64,000 nucleotides of DNA from Acidobacteriota bacterium. GTDB lineage: Bacteria; Acidobacteriota; Thermoanaerobaculia; Gp7-AA8. Of the stretch, positions 45,591 to 53,629 are shown in pieces. The stretch spans positions 496,001-560,000 of the forward strand of contig QHVT01000005.1 in the NCBI GenBank assembly GCA_003223645.1, in the 5' to 3' direction. Position numbers and translations under genes: made by a program. The notes under the pieces are model-generated. The model saw only the letters and a program-made list of their open reading frames with translations. It was not told the DNA's origin and did no database searches. Position 1 is the first letter of the stretch; every line of letters starts with the position of its first letter.

Positions 45591-47024
45591 TCACTTGCCG
45601 ATACAAAACTTTCCAAAGATTTCCGACAGAACGTCTTCGCGGGTGATAGCGCCCGTGAGGACGCCGAGGGCGTTTGCGGCGCGGTAGAGGTCGACCACGA
45701 TCATCTGTTCGTCGAGGCCGCTTTCGATCGAGCTCAGCGCGGCCTCCAGGCCGGACTCGCATTCGGCGACGGCGACTCGCTGCCGCTCGTTCACCAGCGC
45801 GCCTTCCGGAGCAGCGAAGCGTTCGCGGACGAGGACGTCGAGGCGGCGCAGGAGCTCGTCGATGCCGTGGTCGGTGACGGCGCTGACAACGAGTGGAGCG
45901 GCGGGCTCTAGCCCGCCGTTTTCCGGGGCCGGCGGGCTAAAGTCCGCCGCTCCACCAGACACGACATCCGACTTTGTGTAGACAAGTAGCTCGTTTCCAT
46001 CAAGTACTTGTCGTTCGCGAGCATCTTCTTCCGTCAAGCCCGCGGTGGTATCCACTAAATACAGCACGATGTCCGCGCTGCGCGCTGCTTCGCGCGCGCG
46101 CTCGATACCGATGCCTTCGACGAGGTCGGCGCTTTCGCGGAGGCCGGCGGTGTCGGCGAGCGTGACGGGAAGGCCGCCGATCTCGATCGTCTCGCGCACG
46201 ATGTCGCGCGTCGTTCCGGGAATCGGCGTCACGATCGCGCGGTCGCTGCCGACGAGGCGGTTGAGCAGTGTCGACTTGCCGGCGTTCGGACGGCCGAGAA
46301 TCACCGCCGACAATCCCGCGCGCGTCGCACTTCCGCGGCGATACGTTTCCGCGAGCGTGTGCGCGTCGCGCAGCGCACCTTCGATTCGCGCGCGCGCTTC
46401 GTCGCGCGCGATGAACTCATAGCCTTCTTCCGAAAAATCGAGCGCGGCTTCGAGTCGCGAGATCACTTCGAGCAGCGTCTGCCGGATCGCTGTCGCCTTG
46501 CGGCTCAGCACTCCCTCGAGATTCGAGAGCGACAGCTTCGCCTGCAGCGCGGTGCGCGCGTTGATCAAATCCGCGATCGACTCCGCCTGCACGAGATCCA
46601 TCTTGCCGTTGAGCACCGCGCGCTCGGTGAACTCGCCCGGCTCGGCCATCCGCGCGCCCAACGCGACGCATGCGGCGATGAGGCGCTCGACGAGCAACGG
46701 GTTGCCGTGCAGCGTGAGCTCGATGAGATCGTTGCCGGTGAATGAATGCGGCGCCTCGTAGCGAATGGCGATGCATTCGTCGAACAGCTCGTTGTCGACA
46801 AACAGCTGCGTGAGTGCGGCGTTGCGCGGCGCCGGTGCGGCGCTGCGCGAGAGCGACATCAGGATGCCGATTGCGAGCGGCCCGTCGAGACGGATGATGG
46901 CCAGCGCGCTGCGCGCCGTGGGCGTCGCCGGGGCGACAATCGTGTCGAACGCGCTTGGAGCGGAGGGCGAAGGGCGGAGGTCAGAGGGCGGTTGCGGGTG
47001 GGATTGCCCTCTGCCCTCTGCCAT
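45591..47024 (-). CDS. mnmE: tRNA modification GTPase MnmE
   Basis: The product has 477 residues. The N-terminal folate-binding domain begins FDTIVAPATPTARSALAIIR. The G domain has G1 GRPNAGKSTLLN, G2 TPIPGTTRDIV, G3 DTAG and G4 TKSD; the C-terminus ends with CIGK. It works with MnmG. Two palindromic elements invade it: the start codon and first ~25 residues derive from the 46957-47033 element, and another is in frame between G4 and G5 (translated ADFSPPAPENGGLEPAAP). No other start codon lies nearer to the conserved domain, so translation must begin within the element. Confidence 0.93.
   Translation of the reverse strand: MAEGRGQSHPQPPSDLRPSPSAPSAFDTIVAPATPTARSALAIIRLDGPLAIGILMSLSRSAAPAPRNAALTQLFVDNELFDECIAIRYEAPHSFTGNDLIELTLHGNPLLVERLIAACVALGARMAEPGEFTERAVLNGKMDLVQAESIADLINARTALQAKLSLSNLEGVLSRKATAIRQTLLEVISRLEAALDFSEEGYEFIARDEARARIEGALRDAHTLAETYRRGSATRAGLSAVILGRPNAGKSTLLNRLVGSDRAIVTPIPGTTRDIVRETIEIGGLPVTLADTAGLRESADLVEGIGIERAREAARSADIVLYLVDTTAGLTEEDARERQVLDGNELLVYTKSDVVSGGAADFSPPAPENGGLEPAAPLVVSAVTDHGIDELLRRLDVLVRERFAAPEGALVNERQRVAVAECESGLEAALSSIESGLDEQMIVVDLYRAANALGVLTGAITREDVLSEIFGKFCIGK
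45893..45955. repeat. Palindromic element (family E) in frame inside mnmE
   Basis: Arms 45893-45917 and 45931-45955 pair with two mismatches in 25 bp (GTGGAGCGGCGGGCTCTAGC onward). It is translated without frame shift into a Pro/Glu/Asn/Gly-rich loop between the GTPase G4 and G5 motifs. It resembles the element at 31811-31873. Confidence 0.85.
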
Positions 47025-47033
47025 CAGCCCTCC
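46957..47033. repeat. Palindromic element supplying the mnmE start
   Basis: Left arm is a GGAGGGC-type run of 7-bp units (46957 onward); right arm is about 47006-47033, GCCCTCTGCCCTCTGCCATC. The mnmE ATG and a GGAGGG ribosome binding site lie in its right arm on the minus strand. Confidence 0.8.
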
Positions 47034-47043
47034 GACGGTGCGC

Positions 47044-47997
47044 TCACTGCTCCGGCGGAGCGTCCGCGGTCTCGCCTGCCGGTTCGTCGCCGCGCGGAAC
47101 GATCGCCACCCGTTTGTAGAAGCCCTCGCCGCGCGAGACGGTCGTCACGTCTGCGTCGTCGCGCAACGCGAGATGGACGATGCGCCGCTCGATCGGTGTC
47201 ATGGCCGGCAATAGTTCTTCCCGCCCGTCACGCCGCACGCGATCCGCGATTTCTTTCGCCTGCGCCCCCAAATCCTCGGTGCGTTTGCTCTTGAACCCCT
47301 CGCAATCGAGCTCGACGTCTTTCTCGACGCGTCGTCCGGTCAGCGCTTTGTTGGTCAGCACCTGGAGCGCATCGAGCAGCTCGCCGTGACGATCGATCAC
47401 GCGGCGCGAGTCGCTGCCGTACAGTCGAATCGTGATCTGCTCGTCGTTCTCTTCGCTGCGCGTGACGAGATCGAGCCGCGCGAGCGCGATCACGTCGTCG
47501 CACCATTCGCGCACCGAGCGCGCGGCGTCCGACTCTTCGCCCTGCTCCGGAACTTCACCCATGAAGCGCTCGAAGTCGCCCGGCTGAAAATCATCCTGGT
47601 GCGGTCGGCGACCTCCTCCGCCGCGACGTCCGCGGCCGCCGCGATCACCACCGCGGTCGCCGCCGGAATCGCGTCGTCCACCGCCACCGCCGCCACCACC
47701 ACCGCCGCCCCGCCCTCCGCGACGGCCGCCGCGATCACTGCGCGGCGGGCGCGACTCGGCCTGCGGCGCGGCCGCGGCAGCGGGAACGGCCGCGCGAGCG
47801 GGAGCCGGAGCCGGAACGGCCGGATCGGCCGCGACGTCGTTCACGTCGGCTTCGATGACGACACGCTTCGTGCCGCCGAGGAATCCGCGCTTTTCGAGAA
47901 GTACGTGGTAGGTGAGCTTCCAGCGCTCGACTCCCAACGTCTGCGCGGCGTGCTCTAACGCCTCTTCGAGATTTCGTCCTTCGAAACGCTGGCTCAT
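47044..47997 (-). CDS. khpB: KhpB/Jag-family RNA-binding protein
   Basis: The product has 317 residues. A Jag_N domain (SQRFEGRNLEEALEHAA to KRGFLGGTK) is followed by a long disordered Ala/Pro then Arg/Gly linker with an uninterrupted run of eleven glycines near residue 100. A KH domain (TIRLYGSDSRRVIDRHGELLD) and an R3H domain (MTPIERRIVHLALRDD, then VSRGEGFYKRVAIVP) follow. KhpB with KhpA binds many RNAs and affects cell division in Gram-positives. The RGG-like linker may add RNA affinity. It sits between mnmE and yidC. Confidence 0.9.
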   Translation of the reverse strand: MSQRFEGRNLEEALEHAAQTLGVERWKLTYHVLLEKRGFLGGTKRVVIEADVNDVAADPAVPAPAPARAAVPAAAAAPQAESRPPRSDRGGRRGGRGGGGGGGGGGGRRDSGGDRGGDRGGRGRRGGGGRRPHQDDFQPGDFERFMGEVPEQGEESDAARSVREWCDDVIALARLDLVTRSEENDEQITIRLYGSDSRRVIDRHGELLDALQVLTNKALTGRRVEKDVELDCEGFKSKRTEDLGAQAKEIADRVRRDGREELLPAMTPIERRIVHLALRDDADVTTVSRGEGFYKRVAIVPRGDEPAGETADAPPEQ

Positions 47998-48000
47998 CGT

Positions 48001-49659
48001 TTATGCCTGCTGCAATTCAGCAGGATGATCCTTCCACCATCTATTCATGATCAACTGCTGAACGATCGTCAAGATGTTCTGCACGAGCCAGTAGAGCACA
48101 AGCCCGCACGGAAAATCCTTGAAAAGGAAGCCGAAGAAGAGCGGCATGATCAGAAACATCCGCCGCTGCGACGGGTCGCCGGTCGCCGGCATGAGATACG
48201 TCTGCAGGAACATCGTCGCCGTCATGAGGATCGGCAGGATGTACGTCGGATCCTTGTCCGACAGGTCGTGGATCCAGAGCATGAACGGTGCGCCGCGCAG
48301 CTCGATTGCGTGCGACAGCAGGCTGTAGAAGCCCCACAGGATCGGCAACTGCACGACCAGCGGCAGGCAGCCGGCCATCGGATTGATGCCCTCTTTCTGA
48401 TAGAGCTGCATCTGCTCCGTGTTCATCTTCTGCCGCTGCTCGGCGTCGGTCTTGTGCTTCTTGTACTTCGCGCGCAGCGCCTCGATCTTCGGCTGGACCT
48501 TCTGCATCTTCTTCATCGAGACGTTCTGCTTGTGCTGCAGCGGATACAGAAGAATCTTCAGGACGATCGTGAGCACGACGATGGCGAAGCCGTAGTTGTG
48601 CGTATAGCGGTTCAGCCAGACCAGCGCGCCGAGGAGAAAGCGCGCGATGACGCCGAGCCATCCGAACTGCAGCGCGTCGCCGAAGCCGTAGGTGTCGAGG
48701 AGCTTGGTCTCCTTCGGACCGAAGAACGAGTCGCCGGCCACGACTCCGTTAACAGCGTTAACCCCGGCGTAGAAGTCGTCGCGGATCTTCTTGCCTTTGG
48801 CGTCGATGAGCGTCAGGCGGCGAAGGATTCCTTCGCCGCCGGTCTTCACGCGAAGCGCGGTGAGGAAGTAGTTGTCGGCGAGGCCGATGTACTGCGCCGA
48901 GTCGAAGATGCGATAGGGCTCCCCTTTTTCGCGCGGGATGATGCGGAACTTGTTCTCGCGCTCGACGACGCCGTTGCCGGTCGTGACGATGCGCGAGTCC
49001 TGCTCTTCCGGATCGAGCGTGCGAATGCCGGGACCGATGACGACGCGATACGGCACCGGCGGCGCGATCGCGACGTTGAAGTCGAAGAGATACGGATTCG
49101 CCGTGAAGCGAAACGTCTTCGTCGCGGTCGTCTTCCCGTCGGAGTAGCGATACTCGACGATGTGATCGCCGCGCTCATCGCGCTCGCCGACGGTGTAGAG
49201 CGCGGTGTTCAGGCCGGCGGCGAACGCTTTGTCCTGCGCCTGGATCGCGAACGGATAATCGCTGCGACCCTTCTCGCGCCGCGCCTTCACCATCTCGACG
49301 GGCAGTTTGCTGTGCTTGCGCGCGTACTTTTTCAGCTGGAACGAGATCAGTTGCGCGCCGCGATTGCTGAACACCGCTGTGTATTCGGGCCTGTCGATGA
49401 TCGTGCGCTTTTCGGCTTCGGCGACGACACGCGCAACCGGTGGAGTGATGCCCGCCTCGGGCGTCCTGGAGACCTCGGCGGACGGGGCGGCCGCGGCGCC
49501 ACTGGTCGTCGCGGCAGTTGTCGTCGCTTTCTGGACTGCCGCAGGCTTCGGCGGCTCCGGTTTCTTCGCCAGTTCGGGGAACAGCTTCGGCGCGAGCGCC
49601 GCCCAGCCCCACAAAAAGGCGATGGAGATGACGATCGCGAGAAAAATACGTTTTTCCAT
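48001..49659 (-). CDS. yidC: Membrane protein insertase YidC
   Basis: The product has 552 residues. An N-terminal helix (IFLAIVISIAFLWGWAALAP) is followed by an Ala/Pro/Thr linker, the large periplasmic beta-domain of Gram-negative YidC (~75-340), and five C-terminal membrane helices including FGFLFKDFPCGLVLYWLVQN. It inserts membrane proteins with or without Sec. It overlaps none of its neighbours but is tightly packed with yidD (2 bases). Confidence 0.95.
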   Translation of the reverse strand: MEKRIFLAIVISIAFLWGWAALAPKLFPELAKKPEPPKPAAVQKATTTAATTSGAAAAPSAEVSRTPEAGITPPVARVVAEAEKRTIIDRPEYTAVFSNRGAQLISFQLKKYARKHSKLPVEMVKARREKGRSDYPFAIQAQDKAFAAGLNTALYTVGERDERGDHIVEYRYSDGKTTATKTFRFTANPYLFDFNVAIAPPVPYRVVIGPGIRTLDPEEQDSRIVTTGNGVVERENKFRIIPREKGEPYRIFDSAQYIGLADNYFLTALRVKTGGEGILRRLTLIDAKGKKIRDDFYAGVNAVNGVVAGDSFFGPKETKLLDTYGFGDALQFGWLGVIARFLLGALVWLNRYTHNYGFAIVVLTIVLKILLYPLQHKQNVSMKKMQKVQPKIEALRAKYKKHKTDAEQRQKMNTEQMQLYQKEGINPMAGCLPLVVQLPILWGFYSLLSHAIELRGAPFMLWIHDLSDKDPTYILPILMTATMFLQTYLMPATGDPSQRRMFLIMPLFFGFLFKDFPCGLVLYWLVQNILTIVQQLIMNRWWKDHPAELQQA

Positions 49660-49660
49660 T

Positions 49661-49879
49661 TCAAGGGACGGGGTCCCAACCTCCAGGATTGAACGGATGG
49701 CAGCGTGCGAGGCGCCGCATGCCGAGCCAGACGCCGCGGGCGGCGCCGTATTTCTCGACGGCCTGCATCGTATACATGGAACAGGTCGGCTCGAAGCGGC
49801 ACATCGGCGGAAGGAGCGGCGAGAGGAAGCGCTTGTAGGCTCTCAGAAGAAGAAGCGCCGCGGATCGGATCGGCTTCAT
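49661..49879 (-). CDS. yidD: Membrane protein insertion efficiency factor YidD
   Basis: The product has 72 residues. Signature motifs are [34 protein letters not shown], and the terminal [13 protein letters not shown]. It overlaps rnpA by 4 bases (ATGA). It assists YidC. Confidence 0.92.
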   Translation of the reverse strand: MKPIRSAALLLLRAYKRFLSPLLPPMCRFEPTCSMYTMQAVEKYGAARGVWLGMRRLARCHPFNPGGWDPVP

Positions 49880-50259
49880 GGCCGCATGCTGCCGGCGTCC
49901 GTCACCACGCGCTGCAGCGCGCGCCCGAGGTCGCGGCTGTAGTCGGCGAAAGACGCGTCGGCGGCGTTCGGTTTCACGTTGACGACCACGTCGACCGAGC
50001 GCTGGTCGATTCCCAGCGGCTCGCGTTGCCGCCGGTAGACTTCGCGAGTCCAGCGCTTCAGTCGATTGCGAATGTTGGCTTTCCCGATCTTTTTCGTCGC
50101 GGTGATGCCGATGCGCGAGAGCGACAACTCGTTGGCGGCGAAGAACAAGACGACGTAGCGGGAAACGACTTTCCGGCCCGTTTCATAGACACGAAGAAAC
50201 TCGCGACGCTTCGCCAGTCGCTTCCCTTTCGGTAAAGCCTCCGAGCCGGAAGGTTCCAC
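49876..50259 (-). CDS. rnpA: Ribonuclease P protein component
   Basis: The product has 127 residues. The core is [20 protein letters not shown] and the RNA-binding RNR motif region [20 protein letters not shown]. It supports the catalytic RNA in removing tRNA 5' leaders. It lies next to rpmH, the ancient arrangement. Confidence 0.94.
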   Translation of the reverse strand: MEPSGSEALPKGKRLAKRREFLRVYETGRKVVSRYVVLFFAANELSLSRIGITATKKIGKANIRNRLKRWTREVYRRQREPLGIDQRSVDVVVNVKPNAADASFADYSRDLGRALQRVVTDAGSMRP

Positions 50260-50281
50260 CGGATACCCGCGAGCGCCCGCG

Positions 50282-50422
50282 TCAAACCGCGAGGCGCTTG
50301 CGGCCCTTGCGGCGGCGGCGCGAGAGGACGGCCTGTCCGTCCTTGGTGCGCATGCGGACGAGGAAACCGTGAGTCCGCTTGCGACGCCGGTTGTTCGGCT
50401 GAAATGTACGCTTCGATGCCAT
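50282..50422 (-). CDS. rpmH: 50S ribosomal protein L34
   Basis: The product has 46 residues, read from an ATG at 50422. It reads [20 protein letters not shown], then [20 protein letters not shown]. It is highly basic and matches L34 throughout. It precedes rnpA in the same operon. Confidence 0.97.
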   Translation of the reverse strand: MASKRTFQPNNRRRKRTHGFLVRMRTKDGQAVLSRRRRKGRKRLAV

Positions 50423-50770
50423 TTGCTAACCCTCTGAAAAGAAAGCGGTGAGTATAGAAGGCAGAGGACAGGTGGTCAACGGCGGTCCTCCGGCCGTGCG
50501 CGCAAACGCCCTTGAGAGAGGGGGAAATTCCAGATGGTAGATGGCGGAGGGCGGAGCGCGAAACAGATGAAGGATGGCAGACTGCGGATGGCAAAACCGC
50601 CATCTGCCATCTGCCATCCTCCATCGAAAACCTCTGCGATCTGCCATCCAAAAAAGTACCTTCCCCACCTGCCTTGTTGGTGCTAGACTCGCTCCCCCCT
50701 GAAAAGGCTCCAGAATTTCCACAACTGTGGAAAAGCTGTGGATTCTCAAGGAGATAGCCCGCTTCCCCTC
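50423..50770. other. oriC: Origin-proximal intergenic region (oriC candidate, left part)
   Basis: This 348-bp region between divergent rpmH and dnaA holds a GATGGCR-family palindrome (50573-50618) and a cluster of DnaA-box-like sites: ATTTCCACA at 50715-50723, TTTTCCACA on the minus strand at 50726-50734 and GAATCCACA on the minus strand at 50737-50745. The strand switch at this point is typical of oriC. A ribosome-binding-like AAGGAG lies at 50748-50753, but it is 16 bp from the dnaA ATG. Confidence 0.75.
50573..50618. repeat. Palindromic element (family F) in the oriC region
   Basis: Left arm GATGGCAGACTGCGGATGGC (50573-50592) and right arm GCCATCTGCCATCTGCCATC (50599-50618), 20 bp each, pair imperfectly around a 6-bp loop. 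Flanking related GATGG and CCATC tracts extend it to about 50532-50651. Confidence 0.8.
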
Positions 50771-52075
50771 ATGAATACGTGGACTCAAGTCCTTGCCCGA
50801 ATCGAGCAGGTCGTAGATCGGTCAGACTATGAGAACTGGCTCGCCCAGACCAAGCTCGTATCGCAAAAAGGCGACACGCTCGACGTAGCCGTGCCGTCGC
50901 AACGGGCCGTGGACGAGATCCGTGAGCGCTTCGGCACGCAGATCCGCGGATTTCTGAACGAGATCTCCCGCGAGCGGCTGCAAGTCCACTTCGTCGTCGA
51001 CGGATTTCTGAACGACGACCTCCCGATCACGATCGCTCCTCCCAAGGAAGAGCTCCCCACCGCGACGTTCAATCCGCGCTACCGGTTCGAAACGTTCGTC
51101 GTCGGCAATTCGAATCAGCTCGCGTACGCGGCGTCGAAGTCGATCGCCGAAAATCCGAGCGGCTCCTTCAACCCGCTCTTCATCTACGGCGGCGCCGGGC
51201 TCGGCAAAACGCACTTGATCCAGGCCATCGGCCATCAACTGCGCGGCTCGCGTCCGAAAATGAAAGTCGTCTACATGTCGGCCGAGTCGTTCATGACCGA
51301 GCTGATCGCGTCGATTCGATTCGACAAGATGGCTTCGTTCCGCGATCGCTATCGCTCCGTCGACGCGCTGCTGCTCGACGACATCCAGTTCATTGCCGGC
51401 AAGGAGCGGACGCAGGAAGAGTTCTTCCACACCTTCAACGCGCTCTACGAGGCGCAAAAACAAATCGTCTTCACGTCCGATCGTCCTCCGAAAGAAATCC
51501 CCACGCTCGAAGAGCGGCTGCGCTCGCGGTTCGAATGGGGACTGACGGCCGACATCCAGGCGCCCGATCTCGAGACGAAAGTCGCGATCCTCCGCAAGAA
51601 AGCGGAAGAGAAGAAAATCGATCTCCCGCAGGACGCCGCGCTCTTCATCGCCGAGCGTGTGCGCTCGAACATTCGCGAGCTGGAAGGACATCTCAACCGC
51701 GTCGTCGCATTCGCCTCGCTCACCGGCAACGCGATCAACATCGAGGTCGTGCAGGAAGCGCTGAAAGACGTTCTCTCGAAAGAGAACAAGCCGATCACGC
51801 CGACCGAGATTCTCCGCATCGTCGCCGCGCACTACGGCCTCAAGGTCAGCGACATCAAAGCGAAGAGCAATGCCAAGACGATCGCGTTTCCGCGTCAGGT
51901 CGCGATGTACATGTGCAAGGATCTGACGGATCTCTCGTACCCTGAGATCGGAAAGCTCTTCAACGACAAGCACCACTCGACCGTCATGTACTCGGTGCAG
52001 CAGATCAAGAAGATGCTCGACAGCGATCAGCAGTTCGCGCGAACGGTGGAGATGCTGTCGAAACAGTTCCGCTGA
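50771..52075 (+). CDS. dnaA: Chromosomal replication initiator DnaA
   Basis: The product has 434 residues from the ATG at 50771; a GTG at 50738 is in frame but would overlap the DnaA boxes. Walker A is GGAGLGKTHLIQAIG, Walker B is LLLDDIQFIAGKE, and the Arg region is RLRSRFEWGL. Domain IV binds DnaA boxes: its signature reads LSYPEIGKLFNDKHHSTVMY, where KHHSTV replaces the common RDHTTV. It opens oriC. Confidence 0.96.
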   Translation: MNTWTQVLARIEQVVDRSDYENWLAQTKLVSQKGDTLDVAVPSQRAVDEIRERFGTQIRGFLNEISRERLQVHFVVDGFLNDDLPITIAPPKEELPTATFNPRYRFETFVVGNSNQLAYAASKSIAENPSGSFNPLFIYGGAGLGKTHLIQAIGHQLRGSRPKMKVVYMSAESFMTELIASIRFDKMASFRDRYRSVDALLLDDIQFIAGKERTQEEFFHTFNALYEAQKQIVFTSDRPPKEIPTLEERLRSRFEWGLTADIQAPDLETKVAILRKKAEEKKIDLPQDAALFIAERVRSNIRELEGHLNRVVAFASLTGNAINIEVVQEALKDVLSKENKPITPTEILRIVAAHYGLKVSDIKAKSNAKTIAFPRQVAMYMCKDLTDLSYPEIGKLFNDKHHSTVMYSVQQIKKMLDSDQQFARTVEMLSKQFR

Positions 52076-52324
52076 TTCATTTCCGCAGCCGCTGCGGAAA
52101 CCACCGTTGAAAAGATGAGGATGCTTTTTCATGCCGCACGGTGAAGGTCCGCGAATGCGGAAAAGACCGGAAAACGCGCATGCTTTTCCGCACAACGACT
52201 CACAACTTTCTAGAAGCGCGACTGCTATACTTTTCAAATCTTTGCGTCGTAATCAGACGAAATCCACACTGCCTGCTACTACCTCTACAAGAGAACTAGA
52301 GTCGGTTTGAAGGAAGAAGAGCAA
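52076..52324. other. dnaA-dnaN intergenic region with TTTCCGCA repeats (oriC candidate, right part)
   Basis: This 249-bp gap contains a perfect 10-bp-arm palindrome, TTTCCGCAGC-C-GCTGCGGAAA, at 52080-52100, and further TTTTCCGCA-type sites at 52156-52164 (minus strand) and 52184-52192 (plus strand). The motif differs from the DnaA box TTTTCCACA by one base. A likely dnaN -10 box is TATACT at 52226-52231. Confidence 0.6.
52203..52231 (+). promoter_or_regulatory. Predicted dnaN promoter
   Basis: TATACT at 52226-52231 is a good -10 hexamer, 17 bp downstream of CAACTT (52203-52208), a poor -35. The start ATG of dnaN is about 94 bp further on. Confidence 0.35.
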
Positions 52325-53461
52325 ATGGAGCTGACCGTCGGAAAAGCGGATCTGCAGAAGGAACTGCAACTCTGTCAGGGAGTGGTCGAGAAGCGCTCGA
52401 CGATTCCGATTCTGTCGAACGTTCTTCTGAAAGCCGCGGACGGAAGACTGCAGATCGCCGCGACCGATCTCGACGTCACGATTCTCAGCTCCTGCGCCGC
52501 GCGCATCACTACGCCCGGTGGAGCCACGATCGAAGCGAAGCGCCTCTTCGACATCGTCCGCTCGCTGCCCGAGGACGACGTGCACATGACGATGCAGGAG
52601 AACAACTCCGTCCTCATCGAGGCCGGCACCGCCAAGTTCCGTCTCCTCGGCCTCCCCGCCGAGGATTACCCGACGCTGCCGACGGTCAACGTGTCCGAGG
52701 GCTACACGATGCCGTTGGATGAGCTGAAGACCATGGTGGCGAAAGTGAAGTTCGCCATCACGCACGAAGAGACGCGTTTCCAGCTCAACGGCGCGCTGCT
52801 CAAAGTGCAGCCGAACAAGATGGAGATGGTCGCAACCGACGGACACCGCATGGCGCTGATCAACTTCCCGTCCGGCATCACCGGCGCGAAAGGCAAGAAG
52901 GGAACCGATCTCACGATTCTCATCCCGCGCAAAGCGCTCGACGAGATTCTGCGTCTCGAAGCGGGCGGGGAGGACGGCACGGTGCAGTTCGGCGTTTCGG
53001 AGAATCAACTTTTCTTCGAAGCCGGCGAGCGACGCCTTCTCGCGCGCATGATCGACGTCAACTTTCCGAACTACATGGAAGTGATCTCGCGCGACAACGA
53101 CCGCCACGTGCTCGTCGACCGCGATCGCCTGCTCTCCACGATCAAGCGCATCTCGCTCGTCGCCAACGAGCGCACGCGCGCCGTGCGCTTCGACTTCTCG
53201 CCCGGCAAGCTCACAGTGTCCTCGACGAATCCCGAGCTCGGCGACGCGCGCGAGACCGTTCCCATCGACTACGCCGGACAGCCGTTCTACGTCGGCCTCA
53301 ACGCCGCGTACCTGATGGACTTCCTCAGCGCCGCCGACACGCCGAGTGTCTCGCTCGATCTGAAAGACGAGAACAGTCAGTGCATCGGCAAGCCGGCGTC
53401 GTCGGGGGAGGACCTGCCGTATGACTACTTGTATGTAGTCATGCCGATGCGGCTGGCGTAG
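52325..53461 (+). CDS. dnaN: DNA polymerase III beta clamp
   Basis: The product has 378 residues from the ATG at 52325, preceded by AAGGAAGAAG; a TTG 18 bases upstream is possible. Three repeated clamp domains (residues ~1-120, 128-245, 247-375) end with PYDYLYVVMPMRLA, the conserved C-terminus. It forms the ring that tethers polymerase III. Confidence 0.95.
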   Translation: MELTVGKADLQKELQLCQGVVEKRSTIPILSNVLLKAADGRLQIAATDLDVTILSSCAARITTPGGATIEAKRLFDIVRSLPEDDVHMTMQENNSVLIEAGTAKFRLLGLPAEDYPTLPTVNVSEGYTMPLDELKTMVAKVKFAITHEETRFQLNGALLKVQPNKMEMVATDGHRMALINFPSGITGAKGKKGTDLTILIPRKALDEILRLEAGGEDGTVQFGVSENQLFFEAGERRLLARMIDVNFPNYMEVISRDNDRHVLVDRDRLLSTIKRISLVANERTRAVRFDFSPGKLTVSSTNPELGDARETVPIDYAGQPFYVGLNAAYLMDFLSAADTPSVSLDLKDENSQCIGKPASSGEDLPYDYLYVVMPMRLA

Positions 53462-53481
53462 GTTTTAGTTGATCCCGTGTT

Positions 53482-53596
53482 TTAGTTGATCCCGCGCGAA
53501 GACGCGGGATCTCCGGTTCCACCGCGCGAACGCTGCCCATAGGCCATACCCTGCCGGTGTAACCGAGATCCCCGCGTCTACGCGCGGGGACAAACT
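53482..53596. repeat. Palindromic element (family D) between dnaN and recF
   Basis: Left arm about 53482-53513 (TTAGTTGATCCCGCGCGAAG onward), right arm 53565-53596 ending CGCGGGGACAAACT, imperfect over about 30 bp with a 51-bp centre. A partial TTAGTTGATCCCG copy precedes it at 53465-53477. It resembles 28837-28948. Confidence 0.8.
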
Positions 53597-53629
53597 GAAG
53601 CACCGAAAGCGGCGATAAACTGCAAACAG

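Noticed and set aside
47670-47720. GCC-rich tract as an inserted microsatellite
   Set aside because: It encodes the glycine run in the RGG linker of KhpB, a place where such linkers are usual; no palindrome is seen.
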